In this document: piece after piece, positions 1 to 10,500 of the stretch | Layout: each line of letters starts with the position of its first letter | Numbering within the stretch: position 1 is the stretch's first letter | Origin: Ancylostoma caninum | Lineage: Eukaryota; Nematoda; Chromadorea; Rhabditida; Ancylostomatidae | DNA length: 64,000 nucleotides | Assembly (NCBI GenBank): GCA_037903475.1 | Contig: JBAJFG010000434.1 | Location: forward strand, 1 to 64,000 | Direction of reading: 5' to 3' | Program-made: the position numbers and the translations under genes | The notes under the pieces: model-generated | Database searches by the model: none | The model's input: the letters and a program-made list of their open reading frames with translations, nothing else | Told to the model about the DNA's origin: nothing

Positions 1-1953
1 TTAAAAATTGGACGAAAACATGTCATTTGATCTGTTAGTTTCTTGGATCATTCTGTCTACCTCGAAGCTCCGCGGAAGTTCCGAGACTACTTTTTTCTCT
101 GCGTCTCCATTAGGAACTTGCTCGGAACTCGCGCGGAACTTCCGGAAAAATCGAGAAGTTCCGAAAATCGGGCTCCAATAGTAAATCAGGCTCCGCGGAA
201 TTTCCGAAAATCGGCAAGCTTCGCGGAAGTTCCGAAAGTTTGTGTGGGTAGAAACTTCTAGAAAAGCCCGTATTGTAATACTACTTAACACTATTAGGGA
301 GTTTCTCTCGCGCAGCGACTATGTAGTGGAAGTAGTTCTGGAACCTATCCTAAATTACCGTATGGGCAATATTGGTGTGTACGGACGACCTAGAGGCTAG
401 AAGACCGTAACGTGTGCATTACGACGGCGGCTTGAGAAGTTCCCGGAAAAAACCACCGATGAGTTGCTGTTTTCAAAATATTTTTATGGTTGTGTGTTGA
501 GGAAACCCTGATTTGACATGGCTACAAGTGTCAAATTGATTTGACAAAGAACTTGATTTTTGCACATCGTTGAGGTCGGGCAACTTCAACCCTTCCAGGA
601 CCCCTGGATGTGAAAACCGAGTGGTCAAAAAAATTTACGAAAAAAAAAAAACGCAAGCAAGCTATAAGCTGTCTGGGTGCTGATTTTGCAGTCTCAATAT
701 TTTCAAATTTCACCATTAATTTCTAAATTTGGAAAATTAAACCGATCTGCACGCAAACAATGACCTACGTGAGAGAAGCCGAAGTTGCTATCGCACTAGA
801 AGTTGATATGGATTTTGCAGAAGGCCAATGAACATGAGCAAAATCGAGAAAGCTTTCACCTTCTATTTTGGGCCATTAATTATTATTTTAAGGAGCTGGT
901 TATGTCCAAGAAATCTTCTCAAAAAATCGGTCCGTATTCGCTCAATTTCGAATAGAATCGCAACCCAAAGTGGACTCCAACAAAAATATTATTTTATATT
1001 TTCGCTTCTAAATGAAACGATTTTGAGCCAAAATCCGTCACTGTGACGAAGTTTATTCTCAGTGCTACATGTTTGTTACAAAATTTTTGTCAGATCTCTA
1101 GGTTTCACCTTTTAAATTAATTCCAAACATGAAAATGCCATCCCATTGAAATGGAGTGGTAGTGGCCTCTGTTTTTGCTCGTACCGAGAGCATTCTGGTA
1201 AACGTCGAAATAACATCTACCACGCAATTACAGACAATATTTAAGGGAACATTAGAACTGGAAACTTCAGAAACGCGCCTAAGTGTAACCCAGAAAAAAA
1301 TTCCGTATCTGCACGAAAGTGCAGCCACTCAATCAAAAGGGCTCAGTTGGCAAAATGTGGTAAAAATAGTAATAAAAATGTTCAGTATTGCCGATTTTTC
1401 TTCATTAGCACCTCATGCTTTTATCTGTTGGAAAAGCTCAAGATCTCTCTCCCTCAGAGGAAATAAGGTTGGAACGAAGCGTCTATCTTAGCCGTATACT
1501 GAAATTTGTAGGACATCGAAAAACTTCCTTCTAAGGAGAGAAGCGAAAGTCGGAAAGAGGTGGGACCACATGATTTAAGCTTCAAGATGAGTGGGCTAAA
1601 GAACTGATCATTGATTGTATCCGATCTGTTCCGTTTTCATTGTCATTCCCGAAACTTTTCAACCCACCCCGCAGATGCTCAAATGAGGTGGCGCTTTGCT
1701 ATTTGGGTGGGGAGGTAACTTCGTGCAGTTTCCCATGCGCTTAGAAACCGCTATTTTCTACAAACAGTATCAATCACATTGCGTGATTTACAGAGCACCT
1801 TTCCTCTTCGATTAATGCTGCCAAAGGCAAGGCAGCTTCTCATCTCCATGCCAATGAAAAATTACGTTGTTTGAAAAGACTCATTTGGTAGCCGCAACTA
1901 TGACTCTTTGATCAAACTCCACGGAATGCATTAGAAACTGAACAGAATAAGTA
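1..1953. repeat. 1.9-kb dispersed repeat, copy 1 (runs off the left edge)
   Basis: The block is repeated in the same orientation at 61573-63471, roughly nine bases in ten identical by eye, with small indels. No convincing gene is seen; the short open frames here are not conserved between the copies. The first 260 bases are rich in the odd palindrome CGGAAGTTCCG. Homology stops at the TA at 1952-1953, where copy 2 carries a mariner-type insertion, so copy 1 preserves the empty site. The 3' quarter is itself a mariner-like element starting at 1702. Confidence 0.8.
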
Positions 1954-2225
1954 GTATATAGATCCTCCGGATCTGTCGAGTCGTGAATCGCAGCTGAGCT
2001 GGTGTTCAGCTACGACTAGACGTTCTTCATTAACTCACAGTTTCAGTAGGATTATTGCTGACGGAGGCTTCTTGATTTCAGACGATCAAGTTGGATGCAT
2101 ACTCATATTTTGCCAAAATCTATTTCTTTCTTGTTGCATACTTCTGAGCCGTAACCAAGATTGATATATCATATACTTCTGGCTGAAACAGATGATATTA
2201 AGCTGTCCCCGGCATTCGGCACTTA
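1702..2225. mobile_element. Mariner-like element, left end (right end not found)
   Basis: After a TA at 1700-1701 the sequence begins TTTGGGTGGGGAGGTAACTT, related to the termini of the complete elements at 42006-42700 and 55037-55878. Interior similarity to the 55037 element (for example GGCAGCTTCTCAYCTCCATG) can be followed patchily to about 2225. No transposase frame is recognisable and I found no matching right terminus, so the true end is uncertain. Confidence 0.5.
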
Positions 2226-3956
2226 TCTCTATCTGCAGGATTGATGAAAAGAAGCTTTTTTCTCAGCTTTAAAATGCTTCAGAATCACAATCTTCTCTCA
2301 GAATAGTCGACTAGATAGACTACTATGTCCTTGCTCGAAGTCCTCATAGAAACCAGAACAAGCAAATATACTTGAAATCTCCTGCACAGTCTCCTACTCG
2401 GGGTCACAGTCAGTGGCTGAGGTTGTCGAGAACTTACACATTTCCTCATTGACAAGTATTGCTAGTCTCCTTAAAATCCTTCATAGTCCGCTTCACAAAA
2501 TCAAGTCTCATCCGCAAAAAGCTGTAATGGCTTTCCTATATTGGAAACCCTTCAATGCTTCAGCACTTGTCTTTTTTCCTGAAAGTTTCCTGAAAACTTT
2601 CTTTGAGGTAACCAAGCTGATTGTTTGGGGAACAGCAATCCGAAGCCCTGGACGGATTCCCATTCTAGCGACAGTTCACATTTCAGCATTTCATTTGGTA
2701 AGATTTTCATATCATCTGACTCACAATTCCTTTGTTTGATTGCGACGAACAAATAACGACCAAGCACTGAAGAAACGTTTCACAGGGAAAATTTATATCG
2801 TTGAAATTTCCATGCCTCTTGATTGGTCTGATCGTGGAGACAGTGGCCATCAGATTTCTTCCGAGAAATTCCGGATATATCTTGAAAATGTCGTAAGTGT
2901 ATAGCAGATGTTTCACGGGCTACTCTATCTTAACATGCTCATCCAATACTCATCCGATTTCCACCTGAAACAGTGTAACAGTGCGGTATTTTTTAAATTT
3001 GATAGTGACCCTTTTCTTTCTTGCAGAAACCTCCCGAGAACTTGGCTAAACCCACTGCACGAATCTAATTATAATATAACAAACCCATCCAGAGTACCTG
3101 CGTTCATCACTGCAAACCCAGTTATTCCGAGATAAGAGTTGCCTTCTGTACTTTTCGAATTCCCGATTGTTCATAATTCAAAATTGGAGGGCCAAGTATC
3201 AACAATGCACACGCAAGATGATCCCCCATATTGGGCAGATTAAACTAATTTTTTGTATCTTTCTCTTTTTTTCCGTTTCTACAAGCGATATTTTAGTTGA
3301 ATGACGTCATCAAAACGCTGGTGTTTCCGAATGACCCCTATCAATCACAGAGCGGAAAATACGTTGAAGTCGTCAGCAAATTCAACCCGATTAAGTGTAC
3401 TACAGTGCTTAGCGAGATGAAATCAAACGATAAGCCTTCGAGTGTGTATTCAGCAAAACACAGCAAGACTTAAATCTGCTATAATTTCAATCCTTATTTC
3501 CCATTCAGAGTCAAAGGGCGGTGACACGTGCCTTGTTCATCGAAGGAAAATCATTGGAGTGTGCCAGTGTCCATTAGTCCCTATAGGACAATGCTGTCAT
3601 CGAGACAAGAGCCTCTATGTCAGGAGAGTTTCAGGGAAAGACTCAGGGTTTCCGGCCGAGATCTATGTAGGGCAAATTAATCTGCTTTGGAACGTTCCGT
3701 CCAGGCAAAAGCACTTTTTCAGGTTCGCTCTCAATCGGTTGCACAGTTGCTACAGCCAAATTGGTCCCTCATATTGCAAAATGTAGCATCAAGATTGAGA
3801 ACTGGCACTTATGGAGACTTCTTAATGAACGCCTCCATCGTTTTTCAATAAGCAGAGGGCAATCACCGCATGTTTTTCTCTGCTAAATTTTTCTTTGCAG
3901 AAATAAAGACTTTGAGAGTATTCTCTATTTTTTGTATCGTCTGCTAGGTAGACATT
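2226..3956. other. No gene recognised
   Basis: AT-rich sequence with scattered short open frames on both strands that lack splice support or recognisable domains. Nothing firm is visible. Confidence 0.5.
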
Positions 3957-4082
3957 CGGAGTTGGTAGGAACGCGCAAGAAGGAGTAAATAGCAAGCTCG
4001 GAGTAGGTAGGAACGCGCAAGAAGGAGTAAATAGCAAGCTCGGAGTAGGTAGGAACGCGCAAGAAGGAGTAAATAGCAAGCT
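3957..4082. repeat. 42-bp tandem repeat, three copies
   Basis: Three consecutive 42-bp units beginning CGGAGTAGGTAGGAACGCGC start at 3957, 3999 and 4041 and are nearly identical. Since 42 is divisible by three, the minus strand shows a repeated short open frame, which I regard as a by-product. Confidence 0.9.
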
Positions 4083-5486
4083 GATCTACTATTTCACAGC
4101 TAAACCAGAATGGAACTGGAAGATAGCACTTTTCCTTCCAGAAGCTTCCTAAACTTAAAGAGCTTTTATATTAACAGGATCACAAAACGAGGATATTTTT
4201 ACCTCACTCTGTGACAGCCTGAACTTGTTGGTTCAGAACAAATAATTAGGCACATGTATCGCAGTAGTATAAGGTCCATCGTCGCTCGTGGTCCGATCGC
4301 TGCCTCTGGCCAAGGAAGGTACCCGTCCTGCGGGGTTAGTCAGTTGGTGGCAGAGGACTCCGGGAGGATGCAGTGCTGACTTGATTCATCGAGTGCTTCC
4401 CCTCCCCACCTCTCCATCAATTCTGTGTATAGAGCACATACGCATTTGACTTCCTCAATAGTCACTGCGTTTGCGCTAGTGAGGTGCTACAACGCAGTAC
4501 AACTGGAAAGGAGACGCAAGGACTCTTTGCAAGAAATCTCCGTGTATCTGTAGAGAAACTGCGGCGGGTGTCGCGCCGGAGTCTAAAGCACGAAGAGCTG
4601 CTATGAGGAGGGACGCCAATGGGTCCAGCTACGATATGGATAAAGATGGGAACTTTCTGTGGGCGACAACCTTGAATGAGTTCATGTGTAGACATCTGCT
4701 CAGATCAGCAACAGAGTGTAGCACTGCAGTCGCATCCTACAAATGACTGTCCTTTACGTGAGCTATCCAGTGTTGCTACCTGGAAATTGTATAATAATTC
4801 AGTGGATGTGCGATGTCTTGGAGCGATCCCTTCCATTTGAATACTTTTCCTTTGATCCCCAAGTAGAACACAATGTTGATTAAGCTTGGGATCTTGCAGC
4901 ATTCTGTTTCTTTGTACATCTTATCTTTTATGAGAAAACCACAAAGGTCTTTTTTTAATGTTCAGTGGGGCAATTTGTATGCTGAAGCTTCCTCAGGTTG
5001 AAAAAACGTGGCGTACTTCTCGAAAAACTCACCCAGTTTTCATTGTCGTTGGGCTTATTTAACGGCACACTGTTAGGTTGACCCTAAAGTCTTCCTCCAA
5101 ATTTTAATTTTAGATACAAAATTTCGCAAGTTTAAATTGAAATTCTTTTGCACAATAAAATGTGGAAGAATACACTACTACTTTTCAAAATTGGCAGATC
5201 AAGAGCAATAATGTCCATGAGGAGTAGAGCCGTGCTTGTTTGAAAAAAATTTAAAATCTGATGAAAGACTCTCGGACCAACTTATATCGTATCGCTGGAG
5301 TAAGTCGAGAGGTCCACCTTTATTGCACACACCTCAAAACGCTTCAATCGAATTGTGATTGGCATTATTTCCATTTAGGTAACGTAGCTTTCTATTCGAT
5401 CCAAGGATGCGAATACAAAACGATTCCTGTACTATTTTGATCTTCAGTAATTTTTTAACTCTTCAATAATTATCCTCTTATATAGA
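4083..5486. other. No gene recognised
   Basis: No supported exon, RNA gene or transposon terminus was found. A GC-richer patch around 4270-4400 is unexplained. Confidence 0.45.
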
Positions 5487-7038
5487 TCATGGTAGTGCAA
5501 CAAAATTTTCTAGAGCGCAGGCGTAGGGGGAATAGCACGTGATCGCACGCTCTAGCCGTGAGCTCATATATAGACTGTGGCTCGCGAGGATGCGCAGCTG
5601 ACGGGGCTTTCGGCCGATGTTTCGTCATAGGTGCATAGACGTAGTGGAAGTCGCGTGCATTCGGGATTTCGCCGTGGGACCAGCGGCTAGCGGTCTCGAG
5701 CCCTCCGGGCAAGACAATGTTTACAGCGATTCGGCGATGCATAGCAGCAACGTACGGAGCAGATTAGCCCCTGTGATGGAGCTTTTGTCAGTAACTGCAC
5801 TCAATCTTGGGAACGCTGGACGTGAATCTCTTCGAAAGGATGAGTGGAGGTCTTAGCAATGGGATTCACTCGGTTTCCTTATATAAGATGTGCTCCTTGA
5901 GCACCTCTCATTATTGAGGTCCCATGGAGATTATGCAGCTTGACGATCCGTCTGTTTTTAAGGAGGGCAGTACAATCAAATACACAGGATGAATGAACGA
6001 AGGACACGTCATTATAAGGTGTTATGACATTTTCTGGAACCAGTTTTGCAGTTGATCAAGCTTTCTAAATATTTCCTAACTTTCTTCCATTTTTTTCAAG
6101 ATTTACAGAGAGTGTGGGTGCACTGATGACGGACTGATGTGCCGGGGCCCAGTAGTTCACAAAAACATCAGGATGGGTGCGAAAACGGCAGGGTACGGAT
6201 CCATAGATGGAGGAAGAGTCCGCCGTGTCCCATTAGTGAGGAAAACGCCAAGATACGGGTCCATCGATGGAGAATGGGTCCGCAGGGGGCCCATATTGGG
6301 GAAAGCGCTGGGACACGAGTCCCACCGATGGATTGGGTCTGCCTTTCCCCAATAATGGGAGGAACGCCAGGATACAGATCCATGAATGGAAAATGGGTCT
6401 TCCCTGGCCCAAAAGTGGGGAAAGCGCCTGGATACGGGTGCACGGATGGAGAATGGGTCCGCCGTGGCCCAATAGTGGGGAAAACACCAAGGTGCACGTC
6501 TACCGTTGGAGTAGGGGCTTCTCACCCATTTATGTCTCAGTCGACCACCTCTTCTTCCTCCCTGTATATTGAAGCAGAAGCTCATCAGTTGGACTATCTC
6601 AACAACGGGAAGCTTGAATCATTTCAGGTGATTATTCGCACGGCACTGGTTGCACTGTGTTGTTCACAAGTACTAAAGACATGTGAAAGATACTCCTGCG
6701 CAGAGTTTGAAGTGGCCGCTCACAACGGGTCCATAGGCATGTAAGAAATGTGACAAAAAAAGTAGGTGATAACGTTGCATCGGAAAATAGCTTTACATGT
6801 AGGTGCGTGATTAAGAATTTGCAAGCAAGGCTAGGATCGCGAGAAGACTCCAAGCCTGACGAGGCGGCCAGACCCGTAGAATATACGCAACTCATAAGAA
6901 GGATTTTGTATTTGAGCTCAACTAATGATTAGTTTTGCTTACTTGCTAATTTTCTAAGCATTTCCCACGTGTGAAGCTTATGCACGTACCCCAAGTGGCT
7001 GCCCCACCCCACTTTCTAGCGTCCCGAAGGGGCGCTAG
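5487..7038 (+). mobile_element. Helitron-like element 1 with internal minisatellite
   Basis: The 3' end is a 23-nt hairpin (7016-7038, stem CTAGCGTCCC/GGGGCGCTAG, loop GAA) ending in CTAG followed by T. The preceding ~150 bp (ACTCATAAGAAGGA..., CAAGTGGCTGCCCCACCCCA) is shared with element 2 at 8046-9182. The middle (about 6120-6530) is an array of ~60-bp units. The 5' part matches element 3 weakly (motif ACGGAGCAGRWTAGCC near 5755). The 5' end is tentatively the TC at 5487 after an A. No Rep/helicase gene is present, so it is non-autonomous. The 5' boundary is the least certain part. Confidence 0.6.
6120..6530 (+). repeat. ~60-bp minisatellite inside Helitron-like element 1
   Basis: Roughly seven degenerate units each read like GGGTCCAYSGATGGAGAA...GGCCCA.TAGTGGGGAAARC. 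The units lack frequent stops, so long overlapping frames appear on both strands; these are not genes. The unit is recognisably the same as in the three other Helitron-like elements and in the 18.6-25.1 kb satellite. Confidence 0.85.
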
Positions 7039-7402
7039 TTTCAATAATTCCTTATGGTAATATACTCAATTTTTGTGCACCTTTTCTCAAAGAGCCACAC
7101 TGTAAAACGTTTACAGTGCAACAGATGAATAAATGTACATATACATATGTCTTGTACGATAAGTAAGATTTTGACGAAGCGGTGTTTTATCGACGCGTTT
7201 TATGGGCAGAAATTCGCAAGATTCGCACTTTCGCTTTACTCAAAATGTCTCACCGCTCCAGACGAAATGGTCAATCGCTACGAAACGGCTACACGCTGAT
7301 TTTATTGTGAACATAGATCTCCGCCAAAGATTTTGCGTACAGAAAGTACCGCTTTTCATTCGCTGTGCATGGAATTCCAGGAAAAAAAACTAACTGAATC
7401 GG

Positions 7403-7410
7403 TATAAAAG
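7403..7410 (+). promoter_or_regulatory. TATA box of the secreted-protein gene
   Basis: TATAAAAG lies 33 bp upstream of the ATG at 7443, so any untranslated leader would be very short. The spacing supports the start codon chosen for the signal-peptide exon. Confidence 0.55.
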
Positions 7411-7442
7411 TCCAGGGTTGGAGCGTGAAGTTCAGCAGGAGA

Positions 7443-7515
7443 ATGTTTGATGTAGCCATCGCTCTGTCGATCCCACTGGTTCTTCTAGGTTGTTCTACTG
7501 TTCCGGCAGGACAAG
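7443..7515 (+). CDS. Exon 1: signal peptide
   Basis: The exon runs from ATG through 24 codons plus one base and ends CAAG|GTGAGT. The hydrophobic core AIALSIPLVLLG is followed by a small-residue cleavage region. It has the same design as the signal exons at 15190-15337 and 46369-46438: all end in phase 1. Confidence 0.65.
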
Positions 7516-10500
7516 GTGAGTCCGAAAATCTCAAGAAATCTATAGTGACATTTTGCGGTTTCTAAATATGATAGGTTTTGCTTTTAGCTGTTTTTTTAGA
7601 AATTAGCGATAAAGTCTTCGAGGAAATACATTTCAGCCTTATAGTGTCACCGCCCCTTGCTTTGCACTACACCGCCAGGGACCGTCACACCATCCGGCAA
7701 ATGCGGTATGGTGCCACGCTGCTCGCGGTGTAGGGGCGGTAAAGTTACCGCCCTTGGCGGTGCGGCAGCGGATGTGCACCGCTCCTGGCTGTCTGGCAGC
7801 GGTTGCACGCCGCTCCTAGCGATATGGCAGCGGGCAGGCACTGCTCGTAGTGTTGTGAGAGCAGATGTCGATAAAAGGGCTTGATTTTGTTGAAATGGCG
7901 TTAAGGAGATATTGCAGACGCTTCTGTTCACCTATCACCTCCGGTGCACATTTTGGAAATTCAGAAGAAGCGGAAACCAGGGGACAAACGCGGTTATGGT
8001 CATAAGAAACGTTCTCACTCTCCCTTGGCGTCTGATCAATCCCCATCTATCAAACAAAGCGCCGTAAAAGGCTAGAGCGGTTAGAGATACGGGGCGGCAC
8101 TCATAGACACCGCAATCTTGAGGCGCAGACTGTGGGGCGAAATGGCTGATTTCCATGGACGCAGACACGTTCGCTTCGGGACCCGAAATTACGTCACTGC
8201 TGGCTCTCCCGCATGCAGGGGATGGTGATTTCATCACCTTTGCTGGCGGTCCCGCCGCATAGGAGTGAGGGAGTGTTTACGAGCTTCCAGGCTGCACAAT
8301 GTACGCAGCAGGAAAACCAGCCTTCCACTGTTGCGACGCTGAGTGCACTTGCAGGAAGAAATGGACGGGTGCTGTGAGAGCTGCCACGTCCCGGAAGCTC
8401 GGGAGGGTGGACCTACGCGGTCGCCTCAGCTGGTGGCTGCTATTGCCGCATCGCCTCTAAATAGGAAGGCATGACATTGTATATCCAATCAACAAAATAC
8501 GGATACGGGTCCACCGATGGAGAAAGGGCCCGCCGTGGCCCAGTGCTGGCCCAGTGGTGGCGGGGAACGCCAGGATACGGGTTCACTTTAGTGTTGATAA
8601 TGACAGGATGCGAACCCGTCCCTGGAGAACGGATCCGGCTTGCCCTAACTGTGAGGAAGGCGCCAGAATGCGGGCGCTCTGATGGAGGAAGGGCCCGCCG
8701 TGGCCCAGTAGTATGGATAACACCAGGATACGGGTCCGCCAATATAGGATTGGTCCGCTGTGATTCAGCAAAGTGGAGAATACCAGGATACGGTTCAGGC
8801 CTAATGTGTGAAGATGGCGCCAGAATACGGGTCCACCGATGGAGGAAAGTCCGCTGCGGCCCAGTAGTGTGAAAAACACTCGGATACAATTTCGCTTTGT
8901 CCAATAATGTGGGGTACGGCAGGATACAGTTCCGCCGATGGAGAACTCGTCTGCGTTGGCCCGATAGTGAGGAATACGCACGAATACGCCATACGATGAG
9001 GAACGAACTTCTCATTCGCATACTCAACTCATAAGAAGGACTTCATGTTTGGGCCATTGGAAGATTTGTTCTGCTTCTCTATCGATTTTCTAGAGATATG
9101 GCAAGTGTGGAGCGTTTGCACATGTCGCAAGTGGCTGCCTGGCTGCCCCACCCCACTTTCTAGCGTCCCGAAGGGGCGCTAGTCACTAAACAATGCGAGA
9201 AAACAAAAATGCAAGAGAATCCTGAGGTTTTTCATAGTTTTCGATTCTTCCTAACCCTTCTGCCTTTAGCGGGATTCGAACCCATCTACCTCGTCTTCTG
9301 CATTGAAGTCGAATGATTGGGAGTCCATTGCTCTATCCACTCGGCCATCCGTGCTGATACCCACCATCATTTCGACCCCCATCATTTTACTACATACCAA
9401 TGCAGTGGTACCATCAACATAAAACTATTTAGAACTACCCACTCATTGCATCCTGTTATAGTTGGCATCATCGCAACTGTTAGCAACTGTAGCTTCGCAC
9501 ACTTATAGAGGACTGTGCCGGACCTCCCCCTCCTCCTTCTTAATTCAGCCTTTCTTAGTCTCTTGCCGGCGTTTCCAACCAAAAAAGATACTTTGTAGAT
9601 TTTAGGGTGTTTGAGAAGAATGGGACCACTTTCTAGAGAATAAAGATCTATTTGGAATAATGAAGTAGAAGATCAGTGATTTATGAGCCTTTCCATCTAA
9701 GTGGAATCATCAAATTGGTTACGAACCATACAACAAGTTATATACAGCACGCGGCACAACTACAGGGTGCGTCAAAATTATTGACGCACGTAAAATGAGT
9801 CTGTAGAAAGGAAAAGATGCAAAAGCGTCCAAATAAGCTAATGCAGAATAAAGCCCAAGTCTTGGCGATCCGAATAAACGCACTCTTGTTCACGGCAAGC
9901 TCCTTTCTTGCTGAAGCAGTCACAGAGACGACGAGGGATCGCAATGCCTCTGCACCGCAACTAACTCGGGTCGACTTTGTCCCAGATCTTGAACAGATAA
10001 GCCTTTGGGAGCTTGATGTTTTCTGGATTATAGCGCAGCTCTTGCTCTCTAAGATATCCATATGGGGTCATCCGTAAACTGGAACTCGGTTCACAAGGAA
10101 GCCTATTCTCCGCCAAATTGAAGTGCCTCAAGTAGATTTTTGAAACTGGACCCGTACCACTTTTGTCTTATGAGCAACAGCCAAGCCCTGCCAAAGTACC
10201 TATGAATTCTTGTGATGGGAACTAAGATAAGCAAGAAAATGTGCCCTTAGGAGATTGCTTGGATGAGAAACAATGAAAAGAAAAATCTTCTATACTAAAA
10301 CATAGATGCTTTTCTCTGGCTGGGACATTAAGAGTGTCGTTCTCCTTAAGCTTACCCTCTTTATAATATGGGAGAATAATGGACGTACTTCAGTTGCGGC
10401 GCATCGACGATATTCTCTGCTGACATCTTCATGGCTGCTTTTACAAGGAGAGAGGCTCTCCGAACAGGAGTGGATGTTTTGTATTCGCTGAGACATGACC

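Noticed and set aside
6139..6744. 201-codon plus-strand frame across the first minisatellite
   Set aside because: Repeat-driven open frame inside a Helitron-like element, with equally open frames on the other strand.
8440..9027. 195-codon minus-strand frame
   Set aside because: Lies within the minisatellite and 5' domain of Helitron-like element 2; the matching region of element 4 does not keep the frame.
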